A DNA stretch of 64,000 bases from Mammaliicoccus sp. Dog046 (GCF_034039665.1 NZ_CP120131.1:1474446-1538445), one strand, 5' to 3'; shown: positions 49,170 to 60,229, counted from the first letter of the stretch. Translations and numbers: made by a program. The notes: generated by a model not told the origin, from the letters alone.

Positions 49170-49416
49170 ATAAACACCTCCTTCTATCTAGGTTTTACGT
49201 CTTATATAAATAAAAATATGATTAAATGGAACTATGGAATCATACAACTCAATTGTACGTTTAAATTTGTACAAGTGTCAAGGACATCATCCTTATTTTT
49301 AATACTCTTTCTGGAAATAATGCAACTATATCAAAAATTATAAATATATACGTGATTCTGCACTTAATTTTATTAAGTATGTATTGTGAAAAATATATAA
49401 TTGTTTATTAAATAGG

Positions 49417-49468
49417 AAAAAACAACTCATTTCACTGATTTATTCAGTTCGAAATGAGTTGCTTTTTT
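49417..49468 (-). terminator. Terminator of recA
   Basis: Stem CAACTCATTTC/GAAATGAGTTG (49423-49433 and 49451-49461) with T-run. Nearly the same stem as at 3526-3576. Confidence 0.88.
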
Positions 49469-49513
49469 ACAATATCTATAATTTTACTTAAGCATACTTG
49501 CCTACTGATTGTA

Positions 49514-50584
49514 TTAATCTAATAATGTTTCTTGTTCAGTATCTTTAGCTGCTTTTTCATCTTTTTTATTATCTTTTTTAGCTTCTTCTTTCTTCTTACC
49601 ATTAAAGCCAAGTTGATCTCTTAAAATACCATCAATTTCTTCGATGATCGCTGGGTTTTCTTTCAAGTAAGTCTTAACATTCTCTTTACCTTGACCCATA
49701 CGTTCTCCATTATAAGAATACCAAGCGCCTGATTTATCAACAATATCAAACTCAACAGCTAAGTCGATTAATTCACCTTCACGTGAGATACCTTCACCAT
49801 ACATAATATCTACTTCAGCAACTCTGAATGGAGGTGCGACTTTATTTTTAACAACTTTAATCTTCGTTCTATTACCAACAACTTCTTGGCCTTGTTTTAA
49901 TTGTTCAGCACGACGTACTTCAAGTCTAACAGAACTATAGAATTTAAGTGCACGTCCACCAGGTGTTACTTCTGGGTTACCGAACATAACGCCGACTTTT
50001 TCACGAATTTGGTTAATAAATATAGCAGTTGTATTAGATTTAGAAATAGCACCTGATAATTTACGTAACGCCTGACTCATAAGTCTTGCTTGTAAACCAA
50101 CGTGTGTGTCTCCCATTTCTCCTTCTATTTCTGCTTTAGGTGTTAACGCAGCTACTGAATCGACAATAACGATATCAACTGCACCACTACGAACAAATGC
50201 TTCAGCAATCTCAAGACCTTGTTCACCATGGTCTGGTTGAGATAAGTATAGGTTATCAATATCCACACCTAAGTTCTTAGCATAGACAGGATCTAATGCG
50301 TGTTCGGCATCGATAAAAGCAGCAACGCCCCCTTGACGTTGAACTTCAGCAATGGCATGTAACGCTACTGTTGTTTTACCAGAACTTTCTGGTCCGTATA
50401 TTTCAATAATACGACCTTTAGGATATCCACCTACACCTAAAGCTTTATCAAGTGTAATTGATCCACTTGAAACAGCAGATACTTCTCTACTTGTGTTATC
50501 CCCTAATTTCATAACAGCCCCTTTACCAAAGGACTTTTCCATATTTTTAATTACTGTATCGAGTGCTTTCTGACGTTCGTTCAC
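49514..50584 (-). CDS. recA: Recombinase RecA
   Basis: 356 residues. Walker [15 protein letters not shown], Walker [13 protein letters not shown], the Gln switch in [10 protein letters not shown], and a lysine/aspartate-rich C-terminal tail ([19 protein letters not shown]). Central to recombination and to LexA self-cleavage. Start is GTG at 50584 with AGGAGG 8 bases upstream. Confidence 0.99.
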   Translation of the reverse strand: MNERQKALDTVIKNMEKSFGKGAVMKLGDNTSREVSAVSSGSITLDKALGVGGYPKGRIIEIYGPESSGKTTVALHAIAEVQRQGGVAAFIDAEHALDPVYAKNLGVDIDNLYLSQPDHGEQGLEIAEAFVRSGAVDIVIVDSVAALTPKAEIEGEMGDTHVGLQARLMSQALRKLSGAISKSNTTAIFINQIREKVGVMFGNPEVTPGGRALKFYSSVRLEVRRAEQLKQGQEVVGNRTKIKVVKNKVAPPFRVAEVDIMYGEGISREGELIDLAVEFDIVDKSGAWYSYNGERMGQGKENVKTYLKENPAIIEEIDGILRDQLGFNGKKKEEAKKDNKKDEKAAKDTEQETLLD

Positions 50585-50636
50585 GCGATAACCTCCTATA
50601 TATTAAATAAATTTATTTGTTTAATTAGCTATTATT

Positions 50637-50665
50637 ACTATATATGCTTTCATATTAAAATGCAA
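50637..50665 (-). promoter_or_regulatory. recA promoter
   Basis: Minus-strand TTGCAT (50660-50665) and TATAGT (50637-50642), 17 bases apart. Confidence 0.7.
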
Positions 50666-50673
50666 GCATTAAG

Positions 50674-50687
50674 CGAATATTTGTTCG
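50674..50687. promoter_or_regulatory. LexA box upstream of recA
   Basis: CGAATATTTGTTCG matches CGAAC-N4-GTTCG with one mismatch and lies 8 bases upstream of the recA -35. A partial second box, CGAACATAGGTACC, is at 50717-50730. Confidence 0.75.
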
Positions 50688-50742
50688 TGTTTTTTAATGC
50701 GTTTTTTAATAATATGCGAACATAGGTACCGATTATTTAATT

Positions 50743-51900
50743 TTATGATTCTTCTCTTAAAATATTTAAGAATTTTATTAACGTCAAATTACTGATTCTA
50801 TCGCGTCTTCCTTTATAAGACTGACTAAGCGTTGAAATAAATATTTTACTTTTTTGCATATGAGAAATAAATACTTTTGATTCTTTACCATCTTGTAATA
50901 GCACGATCGCACTTTCAACGCCATAAGTAGTTCTAAGTTTCGTTGCAATTGCTTCATGGTCATCTGATTCTGAAATCTGCAACATGCGATCTGTCCAATC
51001 GCTTTTTATATTATAATTTTTTAGATGCTCATCTTTCTTATCATCACGTTTTAATCGTGAATAAAGTACACCATCCGTAATACCATCATAAATAACAAAA
51101 GGTTGATCTACATAGTTAAAGACCGCTTCTTCTAATGTTAAATCATCACTACCATAATAAAATTTACCAATTCTATTCAATATTTCTTCTTTCACAGGTT
51201 TAATCATTGTTAATGCCTCTTGTTTTGTTGATGCATTAGCAGTAATTCTTAATGAAACTTCATGATGACCAGCAAGTGGTGCGATTGTCGGATTGGATTG
51301 ATTATCAATTAAATCCATACATTCTGTTTCAACACTAGATTCACCAATACCAGTGAATTTTAAAGACTCTGATAAAATCACATTTTGTTCATCCATTAAG
51401 AATGGTACAAGATATTGATTGACCATTGGTTGAAGTTCTTTTGGTGGTCCAGGTAATAGGACAACTTTTTTATTGTCTTGTTCTAAATACATTCCTGGAG
51501 CCATGCCAAAATCATTTTTCAACACATGACTACCTTGAATCACAAGTGCTTGTTGTCTATTATTCGGTGTCATTGTACGATTTTCATTTTTAAAATAATC
51601 TTCAATTTGATCCATAGCTTCTTGATTCATTTCAAGAGTACGACCTAACACATTGGCAATCGTTTGTTTTGTTAAATCATCCTTCGTTGGACCTAAACCA
51701 CCCGTCAAGATAACAATATCATGTTGATCTAGTTCTTCTTTGAAGGCATTTTCCAATCGTTTTGGATTGTCACCTACTGCAACATGTCTCATTACACTAG
51801 CGCCAAGTTCATTTACTACTTTAGAAATAAATTGTGCATTTGTATTAGCAATTTGTCCCAACAATATTTCTGTACCAACACTTAATATACTTACTTTCAT
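50743..51900 (-). CDS. cinA: CinA-like protein with degenerate C-terminal domain
   Basis: 385 residues from the ATG at 51900. The N-terminal COG1058/MoCF pyrophosphatase domain is complete (SVGTEILLGQIANTN, LTGGLGPTKDDLTKQ, GMAPGMYLE, LLPGPPKELQPM). The C-terminal nicotinamide-nucleotide amidase domain is shortened and lacks the TAESCTGG and FTGIAGP motifs; the matching place reads VIYDGITDGVLYSRL. So NMN deamidation is not expected. My memory of S. aureus CinA suggests the same loss there. Confidence 0.93.
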   Translation of the reverse strand: MKVSILSVGTEILLGQIANTNAQFISKVVNELGASVMRHVAVGDNPKRLENAFKEELDQHDIVILTGGLGPTKDDLTKQTIANVLGRTLEMNQEAMDQIEDYFKNENRTMTPNNRQQALVIQGSHVLKNDFGMAPGMYLEQDNKKVVLLPGPPKELQPMVNQYLVPFLMDEQNVILSESLKFTGIGESSVETECMDLIDNQSNPTIAPLAGHHEVSLRITANASTKQEALTMIKPVKEEILNRIGKFYYGSDDLTLEEAVFNYVDQPFVIYDGITDGVLYSRLKRDDKKDEHLKNYNIKSDWTDRMLQISESDDHEAIATKLRTTYGVESAIVLLQDGKESKVFISHMQKSKIFISTLSQSYKGRRDRISNLTLIKFLNILREES

Positions 51901-51916
51901 CAAATCGTCTCCTAAA

Positions 51917-51950
51917 GAAAGAGGCTAGGACATCTCTGTCCAAGCCTTCA
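51917..51950 (-). terminator. Terminator after pgsA
   Basis: Hairpin AGGCTAGGAC/GTCCAAGCCT around 51923-51947, followed on the minus strand by TCTTTCTTT. Member of the GGCTGGGACA hairpin family seen throughout the window. Confidence 0.7.
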
Positions 51951-51959
51951 ATGTTGTTA

Positions 51960-52541
51960 TTATTTTGAACCTTTAAATACATCTCTACCATGATAGAAAT
52001 ACTCTATACCTGATAAAATAGTGAAGAATGTCGCAATATACATTAGATATTGACCTAAATCAATTTGCCATAATGTTGAAAACGGTTCTTGAAGTAAAAT
52101 AAACACAATCGCTACCATAGTAACTGCTGTTTTTATTTTACCTAATTGACCAGCTGCACTAACAAATCCTTGTTCAATCTGCAACAGTCTTAAACCTGTG
52201 ACAGCAAATTCACGAGCAATAATAATAATTGCAATTACTGATGATACTTTATTCAATTCAACTAATGCAATTAATGCGCTTGCTACGAGTAATTTATCCG
52301 CTAACGGATCTAAAAATTTACCCATATTCGTTACAAGTTGCCATTTTCTAGCTAAGTATCCATCGAACCAATCCGTAACTGAAGCTAATATGAAAATTAC
52401 ACCAGCAATAAATTGTTCAACTCTCATTTCCTGTCCGAATAAAAAGGTCATATGCCCCATGTTAAAATCAACAAGTAAAAACAATACAAAAACTGGTATT
52501 AAAATCACACGTAATACCGTAAGTTGGTTAGGAATATTCAT
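51960..52541 (-). CDS. pgsA: CDP-diacylglycerol-glycerol-3-phosphate 3-phosphatidyltransferase
   Basis: 193 residues from the ATG at 52541 (GAAGGAG upstream). Makes phosphatidylglycerol-phosphate at the membrane. The CDP-alcohol phosphatidyltransferase motif DGX2ARX8GX3DX3D is in [11 protein letters not shown] and [10 protein letters not shown], with about five or six membrane helices. Confidence 0.97.
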   Translation of the reverse strand: MNIPNQLTVLRVILIPVFVLFLLVDFNMGHMTFLFGQEMRVEQFIAGVIFILASVTDWFDGYLARKWQLVTNMGKFLDPLADKLLVASALIALVELNKVSSVIAIIIIAREFAVTGLRLLQIEQGFVSAAGQLGKIKTAVTMVAIVFILLQEPFSTLWQIDLGQYLMYIATFFTILSGIEYFYHGRDVFKGSK

Positions 52542-52605
52542 TTTCTTTCTCCTTCTTTTCATACAATCCGATAATAACTCTATTATAAATCAATCAGACA
52601 TATAA

Positions 52606-53001
52606 TTAAATAATAATTAATAATAACACCCAAATGACAAGACAAATTCCAAAGAAAGTGACCATTTGCGTAATCAATTTTGTTATCATTTTTTTCTCTG
52701 TAATTTCTGATTGACTTCTCTTCTCTTGCGTTAATGATCGAAATGCATCTTTAGCAGAAGGTGCTGTTTTAGGCAATTCACTTTGATGTTTATCAATTAA
52801 TTCAGCAGGGCTCACATTAATTGCAGAAGCATATTTAGTTATAAATCCTCTTGTATAATCAGGATTTGGTAAATTTTCGAATTCGTTTTTTTCAATAATG
52901 ATTAAAAACGGTCTTTGTATTTTAGTTTTTTGTTCTAATTCAACTAAAGTCATTCCTAGCTGTTCTCTTTTATTTCTTAATGTTTCTCCAATAGATTTCA
53001 A
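52606..53001 (-). CDS. rodZ: RodZ-like helix-turn-helix membrane protein (YmfM)
   Basis: 131 residues. N-terminal Xre-type HTH (IGETLRNKREQLGMTLVELEQ, YTRGFITKYASAI) and a C-terminal membrane helix (LITQMVTFFGICLVIWVLLLI). The extracytoplasmic domain of full-length RodZ is absent, as is common in cocci. Start is TTG with GAGGTG upstream. Located before pgsA, as in B. subtilis. Confidence 0.85.
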   Translation of the reverse strand: MKSIGETLRNKREQLGMTLVELEQKTKIQRPFLIIIEKNEFENLPNPDYTRGFITKYASAINVSPAELIDKHQSELPKTAPSAKDAFRSLTQEKRSQSEITEKKMITKLITQMVTFFGICLVIWVLLLIII

Positions 53002-53022
53002 AATATATTCACCTCAACTCAA

Positions 53023-53838
53023 TTATTCAAAGAAACCGAATCCATCACCGAAAGCCATATTGTCATTGGTAAATAATTCATTTTGATTCAATTGTTCATA
53101 TGTAATCTCTTGATCCTCAGTCTCTCTCAATTCAATAATATAATCAAAATCTTCAAGACTATATTCTGAACGTTGGACAAATAGATCGGGATGTTCTACC
53201 ACTTTAATTGTTGGTAAACTCATAACTTCTCTAACTAACTGTTTGTGTCTCTCGTCTGTTTGTTTCGATGTTACAGCACCATCTATAATATAGACATTTT
53301 CATCACCGTACTCACCTTTTAACAATGAACTACGTACAGTTTGTTTAATAAGCGTTGAACTAATAAACAACCACTTCTTATGCGCACAAACACTTGCCGC
53401 AACGACGGATTCTGTCTTACCAACCCTAGGCATCCCTCTCACACCAATTAATTTGTGTCTATTTTCCTTGAACAATTCGGCCATAAAGTCGACAAGTAGA
53501 CCTAAATCTTTTCTTTCAAATCTAAATGTTTTCTTATCATCAATATCACGTTTAATGTAACGACCATGTCTAACCGCTAATCGATCTCGTAAACCTGGTG
53601 TACGCAATTTTTTTATAGATATATCATCAATTTCTCTCACAATATTTTCAAATCGTTTTACTTTATTCATATCGTCCGTTTTAATGAGCAGACCTCTTCT
53701 GCCTTGGTCCACACCATTAATCGTTATAATATTAATGCCTAAAATACCAAGTAAACTTGAAATATCACCTAATAAACCTGCTCTGTTCACTTGGATATCA
53801 TATTCTAAATACCATTCTTTTTTAATTACTTCTTCCAT
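53023..53838 (-). CDS. ymfK: YmfK family protein (DUF3388)
   Basis: 271 residues from the ATG at 53838 (GGGGTGG upstream). N-terminal ACT-like domain (WYLEYDIQVNRAGLLGDIS, NIITINGVDQGRRG), then a P-loop-like part (GVRGMPRVGKTESVVAASVCAHK). Role unknown; gene order is the same as in other Firmicutes. Confidence 0.88.
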   Translation of the reverse strand: MEEVIKKEWYLEYDIQVNRAGLLGDISSLLGILGINIITINGVDQGRRGLLIKTDDMNKVKRFENIVREIDDISIKKLRTPGLRDRLAVRHGRYIKRDIDDKKTFRFERKDLGLLVDFMAELFKENRHKLIGVRGMPRVGKTESVVAASVCAHKKWLFISSTLIKQTVRSSLLKGEYGDENVYIIDGAVTSKQTDERHKQLVREVMSLPTIKVVEHPDLFVQRSEYSLEDFDYIIELRETEDQEITYEQLNQNELFTNDNMAFGDGFGFFE

Positions 53839-53854
53839 CAGAACCACCCCAATT

Positions 53855-54559
53855 TTAAATATACCATCCTCCGTTAATACGAAGCACTTGCCCCGTAACA
53901 CTTTGAGACAATGGATTTAATAAATAAGCAACTGTCGCACCAATTTCTTCAGTTGTTACAAATCGACCTTGTGGTATTTCTTCTTTTAGCTGCGTTTGTG
54001 TTAATTCAGCTAGCTCATTAGTCATTTTACCATGAACAACACCAGGAGTTATAGCATTAACCGTAATAGATGTTAATGCCAGTTCTTTTGATAGTGATTT
54101 TACGAACCCTAATTGAGCAGCTTTCATTGTAGAATAAATCGTTTCATAGCTAGCTCCCGTTTCTCCCCATATAGAAGAAAGCACGATAATTCTACTATTT
54201 GGGCGATTCCTTAATCTATCTACAAATAATTGAACGACCTTAATCAGTGAAAAGACATTGATAAAATATTGTCGATTAATTTCATCGTTGGATACATCTT
54301 GTATGGCACCAAATGATGATTGTCCGGCAGCATATATTAAATGGTCAATTTGACCAATGTTATCCAAGACTTGCATATCGCTTTCCTTAGATAAATCAAA
54401 TTGTACGAAACTAACTGGTTGACCTTCAAACCGCTGATTCAAGTCATCTATATTTGAATGATGATAATGTACAATAACCTCATGTCCTAATGATAAACAT
54501 TCTTCTACAATCGAAAGTCCGATATCGCCGCTTCCTCCAAGAACAAGTGATCTAGCCAT
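53855..54559 (-). CDS. ymfI: SDR oxidoreductase YmfI (EF-P modification reductase)
   Basis: 234 residues. Classic SDR: GGSGDIGLSIVEECL cofactor loop, YAAGQSSFG (NAG-type), Ser in VLSSIWGETGA, YETIYSTMKAAQ with the YX3K pair, and NAITPGVVHG. In B. subtilis YmfI reduces the 5-aminopentanone on EF-P Lys32. The start overlaps ymfH by 8 bases. Confidence 0.88.
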   Translation of the reverse strand: MARSLVLGGSGDIGLSIVEECLSLGHEVIVHYHHSNIDDLNQRFEGQPVSFVQFDLSKESDMQVLDNIGQIDHLIYAAGQSSFGAIQDVSNDEINRQYFINVFSLIKVVQLFVDRLRNRPNSRIIVLSSIWGETGASYETIYSTMKAAQLGFVKSLSKELALTSITVNAITPGVVHGKMTNELAELTQTQLKEEIPQGRFVTTEEIGATVAYLLNPLSQSVTGQVLRINGGWYI

Positions 54560-55841
54560 TTTTCTTCACCAAACGACTTTCTACCGTATGATCAAAATCA
54601 ATAAGTGATGTTAACGTATCATGTACACTCTCAACCGTTATAGATTCAAGAATATCGATCAATTCAAAAAGATTTACACCTTCAAAATAAAACTTCGTAT
54701 ATTGATTTGCAATATATTCAGGTGAGTTCAGACTTGAAATAATTTCTCCAAGTGTTTGCTTTCTTACTCTTTCCAAGTCATCATGATTAAACCCTGTTTG
54801 AATATGCTTTCTTAATTCTTCAAAAATCGCATGTTTAAACGCATCATGTTGATCAGTAGAAACTGCCATAATTAAATAGCTATACGTTGTTTCATTAGCA
54901 AATTGATACCCAAATGAATCATCGATAATATCTTGTTCAAGTAATGCTTGATAAAAATCAGTTTGTTCACCAAGCATTAAATCTAAAGCAATCATCATTT
55001 CAATATCATTTTTAACTCTTACTTTGTCAGATATCGTATTTGGAACAAATTTAAATGCAATCATTGATTTCTCTTGAACGATATCCATCTTAGTTTCTAC
55101 ATATGATTGGCTCACTGTTTGAGGTTCATTGAACGGTTTTCTCGTGATTGGTGGCATCTCGTTCATTTCTCTTTTATTTTCATGTTCACGGATTAAATCC
55201 ATCGTTGCCTCAGGTTCTACATCACCGACTATAATAAGCACCATATTCGCTGGGTGATAAAATGTCTCATATGATAAATGTAAATCTTCGGCTGTGATTT
55301 CATAAATACTATCCACTGTTCCCGCTATATCTACTTGGACAGGGTGATGATGATACAATGCGCCTAACGTTTGGAACATCAATTTATAATTCGGCTGCTC
55401 TTGATACATTTTAATTTCTTCAGCAATAATACCTTTTTCTTTTTCAACTGTTTTTTCAGTGAAGTATGGACTTTCAATCATTTTCAATAGTCTTAAAATA
55501 TTGTCGTTTACATGTCCAGTTGCACTAAACAAATAACTTGTTCTATCAAAAGTCGTAAATGCGTTAACCTGTGCATCATGTTCAGCAAAACTTGAGAATA
55601 CGTCACCTTCTTCTTTTTCAAACAATTTATGTTCTAAAAAATGGGCAACGCCATCAGGTACTGTAACAAATTCATCACTTTGGTGAGGTTTAAAAGAATG
55701 ATCTAATGAACCAAAATGCGTCGTATATGTAACATATGTTTTTGAAAATCCTTTTTTAGGGATAACAACCACTTTTAATCCATTATCTAATGTTTCTTCA
55801 AATACCGTTTCATCAATTTGTTCAAAATATTGATTATTCAT
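54552..55841 (-). CDS. ymfH: M16-family peptidase YmfH
   Basis: 429 residues from the ATG at 55841, with AAGGTG upstream; a GTG at 55850 is an alternative. Active zinc motif VAHFLEHKLFE (HXXEH) near residue 65 and downstream Glu in EKEKGIIAEEIKMYQ. Overlaps ymfF by 8 bases. YmfF-YmfH form a heterodimer of an inactive and an active subunit. Confidence 0.92.
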   Translation of the reverse strand: MNNQYFEQIDETVFEETLDNGLKVVVIPKKGFSKTYVTYTTHFGSLDHSFKPHQSDEFVTVPDGVAHFLEHKLFEKEEGDVFSSFAEHDAQVNAFTTFDRTSYLFSATGHVNDNILRLLKMIESPYFTEKTVEKEKGIIAEEIKMYQEQPNYKLMFQTLGALYHHHPVQVDIAGTVDSIYEITAEDLHLSYETFYHPANMVLIIVGDVEPEATMDLIREHENKREMNEMPPITRKPFNEPQTVSQSYVETKMDIVQEKSMIAFKFVPNTISDKVRVKNDIEMMIALDLMLGEQTDFYQALLEQDIIDDSFGYQFANETTYSYLIMAVSTDQHDAFKHAIFEELRKHIQTGFNHDDLERVRKQTLGEIISSLNSPEYIANQYTKFYFEGVNLFELIDILESITVESVHDTLTSLIDFDHTVESRLVKKNG

Positions 55842-57108
55842 TTTCTTCACCTTCAGTCAGTATATATATAGTATCTAATTGGCCAAGTTGTGCGATGTTC
55901 ATAATGTCTTCTTTCGTTATACCTTCAATCTCACTTATCCATTCATCATGATTATAAGTTGCTTGATAACGTGCGTGTGTATGAAGTAAATCAATCATTT
56001 GTCGCTGTTTATCAAAATTTTCTCTCGCATGTGAAATGAGTACTTTTTTAGCTAAATCTAATTTATGATCATCAAATTCACCTTGTTCTAATTGATGATA
56101 TATATCTAGTATAGTTTCCTTCGCTACTTGAACTTTATCTTTAGCTATTCCGCCTAAAATATATAAAAATCCATTTTTAGTATCTATTTGAGAATGAATA
56201 GAATAAGCTAAACTTTGTTTTTCTCTTACTTCACTAAAGAGAATAGATGAAGCATCTCCACCTAATAACATATTTAAAACTAAGAATGAATAATATGCTT
56301 TGGAATGGAATGTAATTGGAAAACGATAACCCATATTTAATTTCGCTTGATCAATATGGGTATAATCCACTAATTCTTTAACTTCTTTAACCTCTTTAAA
56401 TTGTGATGATTCTATTTCTAATTGGCTATTATGTTCAAAATTCAGATAAGATTGGCAAAGTGATTTAACTTCATTCAAATCAACGTTTCCAATGATATAT
56501 GTAGATATTGCATTTTCTTGTATTAAATCATAATATGTATCAACTAATGATGTCGGCGTTACACCATCGATATCTTCTAAAATTCCTGAAGCCAAATATT
56601 TATATGGCTCATCATGAAACATATGATTCATAAACTGTAGAAAGGCACGTTGTGATTTATTATCATCAATAGCAGTTAATTTTTTTCTTAATAATGACTT
56701 TTCTTGTTTTGTATATTTCTCATTAAAATGCCTATCCTCAATATAAGGTTGGAAAATCACATCATGTAACAACTTAATTGCATGTGTTAACAATGATTGT
56801 TCATTTTTTAAATATTTTTCATTAACAATTTCTATTCCAATTGTCATGATATGATTATTAGCTTGTTTATTCACATAACTAAATAAATGTGCCCCATATA
56901 GTTCAGCTAATAATTCATTCATCGCTTTATCTGTTTTGTATTCGTTTGTGACCCTCGTCAATAATTTGCTTAAAATTGATCTTGATGTGATTGTTTCACG
57001 TGTTAAAGGCGCTACAAACTTTAATACAATTGTTGTCGTTTTAAATTTTGTAGTTGGTATCACATAAATATCATTTGATGCTAATTTTAAATGTTCAGTC
57101 GTTATCAT
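55834..57108 (-). CDS. ymfF: M16-family inactive subunit YmfF
   Basis: 424 residues from the ATG at 57108 (GTGAGG upstream). M16 fold, but the HXXEH zinc motif is missing; the matching place reads LLAELYGAHLFS. The second half has GGDASSILFSEVREKQSLAY, typical of M16 C-domains. Partner of YmfH. A 30-base hairpin lies just upstream (57145-57174). Confidence 0.9.
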   Translation of the reverse strand: MITTEHLKLASNDIYVIPTTKFKTTTIVLKFVAPLTRETITSRSILSKLLTRVTNEYKTDKAMNELLAELYGAHLFSYVNKQANNHIMTIGIEIVNEKYLKNEQSLLTHAIKLLHDVIFQPYIEDRHFNEKYTKQEKSLLRKKLTAIDDNKSQRAFLQFMNHMFHDEPYKYLASGILEDIDGVTPTSLVDTYYDLIQENAISTYIIGNVDLNEVKSLCQSYLNFEHNSQLEIESSQFKEVKEVKELVDYTHIDQAKLNMGYRFPITFHSKAYYSFLVLNMLLGGDASSILFSEVREKQSLAYSIHSQIDTKNGFLYILGGIAKDKVQVAKETILDIYHQLEQGEFDDHKLDLAKKVLISHARENFDKQRQMIDLLHTHARYQATYNHDEWISEIEGITKEDIMNIAQLGQLDTIYILTEGEENE

Positions 57109-57188
57109 AATCGATACCTCACTTTTATATGTATGTATATACAGAAACAAAGCAACAATTGTTACTTTGTTTCATCCAATATATTTTA

Positions 57189-57902
57189 TTATATCCTATT
57201 TCTTGTAATACGAAACTTTACAAGACTACTTTTAAAATAATTTAATGAGTATAACACTGGTTGTTCATGTTCATTATAGTGAATTTGCGTTAATAACATC
57301 ATCGCTTCATCAGGATCTGAGTTAAGTATTTCGTTTATATAAGGTTCATAACTCATAGATTCAATTGATGTATACGCATGTGTGATTTTAAATTCCACTT
57401 TACTTTCAATTGCTGATAAGATAGAAGAATTTGAACGATAATCACTACAAGCAAACATATCTGTCGCTATTTTATCTAAACAATAGACGACAGGTTTTCC
57501 GTCTGCCGTTCGTAATCTTTCAATTACTGAAATCATTGCATCTTCTTCTAAGTTTAGTACTTCTATATCTTTCTTAGTTGCTACTTCTTCATCTAAACTG
57601 ATAAATTCCGTACCAGCAACTTCCCCGTTTTTTTCAATCATATTTGTGATACTTACTAATTCATCTAATGGATAATAGTAAGATTGTGTTGGCTTCACAA
57701 CTGTTATGCCACCTAATTTTTGAGATAAGATTTGTTCTGTTACAAGTTCATGAATCGCTTTATCAATTTCATCATAATTAATATTTAACATTTTCTTTAT
57801 TTCAAATTCATTTGGTATTGTATCTCCCGGTTTCAATTCATTCGTTTGAATTTGTTCTAATATCCAATTCTTAACGAAATTTACAGATGCACTTGTCGAC
57901 AT
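57189..57902 (-). CDS. GntR/HutC-family regulator (YmfC-like)
   Basis: 237 residues. N-terminal winged helix (VNFVKNWILEQIQTNELKPGDTIPNEFEI) and C-terminal UTRA effector domain (MISVIERLRTADGKPVVYC... YNEHEQPVLYSLNYF). The effector is unknown. Only 9 bases downstream of ftsK, the same place as ymfC in B. subtilis. GGAGG precedes the ATG. Confidence 0.92.
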   Translation of the reverse strand: MSTSASVNFVKNWILEQIQTNELKPGDTIPNEFEIKKMLNINYDEIDKAIHELVTEQILSQKLGGITVVKPTQSYYYPLDELVSITNMIEKNGEVAGTEFISLDEEVATKKDIEVLNLEEDAMISVIERLRTADGKPVVYCLDKIATDMFACSDYRSNSSILSAIESKVEFKITHAYTSIESMSYEPYINEILNSDPDEAMMLLTQIHYNEHEQPVLYSLNYFKSSLVKFRITRNRI

Positions 57903-57911
57903 AATATCCTC

Positions 57912-60200
57912 CTATTCTTCTTGATAAATATCCACCAATACTTGTCTAGGTTTACTTCCCGATTGTGGACCTATGACACCATTTCCTTCTAAATCATCCA
58001 TTAACCTAGAAGCTCTATTATAACCAATTCTAAACCTTCTTTGAAGTAAACTGGCACTTGCTTTTTGTTCTTCTACTACAAATAAATAAGCTTCTTGATA
58101 TAATTCGTCTTCACTTTCAATTTCACTTGTTTCAGTTGGCTCGTCTGGTTCCATTTCTTTGATATAATTAGCTGTTTGTTCGCCTACAACGTGTTGAACA
58201 ACATTTTCAACTTCTCCATCTGAAAGAAATGCACCTTGAATTCTAGTCGGTTTTGAAGAATCTCTAGATAGGAATAACATATCACCTCTACCTAGTAGTT
58301 TTTCTGCACCACCACCATCTAATATCGTTCTAGAATCGGTTGCTGAACTAACTGCAAAAGCAATTCTTGAAGGAATATTCGCTTTAATACTACCAGTAAT
58401 AACATCTACGGATGGTCTTTGTGTAGCAATGATTAAGTGAATTCCTGCTGCTCTAGCTAATTGCGCGATTCTCATGATTGAAGATTCTACATCCTTACCA
58501 GCAACCATCATTAAATCTGCTAATTCATCTACAATAACAACAATATAAGGTAATTGTGCTTGTTTTTCTTCTAATTCTTTATTACTGCGTTCAATAAATT
58601 GATTATAACCTTCAATATTCCTTGCACCTACATGCTGGAATAAATCGTATCTCTTTTCCATTTCAGAAACAATTTTTTGCAATGCTTGATTTGCTTTTTG
58701 TGGATTTGTTACGACAGGTGTTAATAGATGTGGCACACCGTTATAGACATTCAATTCAACCATTTTAGGATCAATCAGCATCAATTTCACTTCATGTGGT
58801 TTAGCATTCATTAAAATACTAGTGATAATACCGTTAATACAAACAGATTTACCACTCCCAGTTGCACCAGCAACAAGTAAATGTGGTAATTTATTTAATT
58901 CTGCAGTAATTGGTTCACCTGAGATGTCTCTACCTAATGCAACTTCAAGTTTATTCGTTGATGATTTGGCTTCATTCAAAACTTCTTTCAAAGTAACCAT
59001 TGAAATATGTTCATTTGGTACCTCAATACCTACAGCAGATTTCCCTGGTATAGGTGCTTCTATTCTGATATCTTTAGCCGCTAAATTCAAAGCAATATCA
59101 TTACTTAAATTAACGATTTTATTCACTTTTACACCTTGAGCAGGCTGTACTTCGTATTGTGTAACAGCTGGTCCAATTCTAATTTGCGTCACTCTAGCAT
59201 CAACATTAAAGTTCTTCAACGTCGCTTCAAGCAATTTCCCTTTTTCTTGAACCGCTTTTTTAGAAACTGTTTGAGATTTTGGTGGATCATTTAAAATCGT
59301 TAAAGGTGGTAATTTATAATTTAAATTCTCTGCTTCATCAATTGCAGATTCTTTGATTTCAGGTTCATTTGGTTCGTGACTTGGTTCTTGTTGTTTCGGA
59401 AGTTGTTTTCTTTTTTCTTGTAACTTCTCTTGAGATTCAAAAATTGGTATTTCTTCGTTTGGTGTTTGTGGTTCAGTATCTTGTACTTTTGCAGGCTGCT
59501 TAACTTCTTGCATATCTGAAACATCTTTCGGTGATTCTTTCATGCGTTTTTCTTTTTCTAATTGTTTCGCTCTCGCTTTTTCTTCCCGTTTCTTTTCCAT
59601 GTTTGTCAATTGCGATTTCGTCTTACTTTGGGTAATTTCAAATGCTGATTTTGTAATGTCACGGTGTCTTTTTTTCATGATTAAAATAATACTTGATAAT
59701 AATATAAGCACCGTTAATAAACTATATCCAAACACAGAGATTAATTTACTAATCGTTTGAAATACATGAAAACCGATAAATCCTCCACCATTAAAGTAAA
59801 ATGAATTTCTCTCTAAGCTTGAATAAGTCTCACTTAATGTTCGCTTATACGTTTCAAATTGATGATCTTTAAAATAGAAAATAAGTTGCATAATAAATAA
59901 CAATGCAATTTGAAAAATAAACAATCCCGTAATTCTTCGAGTAAATTTCAATTTACCGTTAATCGTTATAAACAACGATATAAATGCTATGAATATGTAC
60001 GTATAATACTTTGAATAGCCGAAAAGAAAATGAAAGAAGCTATCTATTATTAAACCGATAAATCCTAATTGAAAGACGCCTAACACTAATAAGAACAATA
60101 TGATCATTTGTATGACATATTTTAAAGTTGTATCTTTTTGTTTTTTCTTACCTCGAGTTGTACTTTTCTTACGTGTTGCGGGCTTTTTCTTTTGCACCAT
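57912..60200 (-). CDS. ftsK: DNA translocase FtsK/SpoIIIE
   Basis: 762 residues. Basic N-terminus, four membrane helices to ~170, a Lys/Glu/Pro linker (~190-290), and the motor from ~340: Walker [16 protein letters not shown], Walker [12 protein letters not shown], and a C-terminal gamma winged helix ([23 protein letters not shown]). Pumps DNA during chromosome segregation at the septum. AAGGAGG precedes the ATG. Confidence 0.97.
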   Translation of the reverse strand: MVQKKKPATRKKSTTRGKKKQKDTTLKYVIQMIILFLLVLGVFQLGFIGLIIDSFFHFLFGYSKYYTYIFIAFISLFITINGKLKFTRRITGLFIFQIALLFIMQLIFYFKDHQFETYKRTLSETYSSLERNSFYFNGGGFIGFHVFQTISKLISVFGYSLLTVLILLSSIILIMKKRHRDITKSAFEITQSKTKSQLTNMEKKREEKARAKQLEKEKRMKESPKDVSDMQEVKQPAKVQDTEPQTPNEEIPIFESQEKLQEKRKQLPKQQEPSHEPNEPEIKESAIDEAENLNYKLPPLTILNDPPKSQTVSKKAVQEKGKLLEATLKNFNVDARVTQIRIGPAVTQYEVQPAQGVKVNKIVNLSNDIALNLAAKDIRIEAPIPGKSAVGIEVPNEHISMVTLKEVLNEAKSSTNKLEVALGRDISGEPITAELNKLPHLLVAGATGSGKSVCINGIITSILMNAKPHEVKLMLIDPKMVELNVYNGVPHLLTPVVTNPQKANQALQKIVSEMEKRYDLFQHVGARNIEGYNQFIERSNKELEEKQAQLPYIVVIVDELADLMMVAGKDVESSIMRIAQLARAAGIHLIIATQRPSVDVITGSIKANIPSRIAFAVSSATDSRTILDGGGAEKLLGRGDMLFLSRDSSKPTRIQGAFLSDGEVENVVQHVVGEQTANYIKEMEPDEPTETSEIESEDELYQEAYLFVVEEQKASASLLQRRFRIGYNRASRLMDDLEGNGVIGPQSGSKPRQVLVDIYQEE

Positions 60201-60229
60201 TATGAAATAGCCTCCTTATCCATATTACA

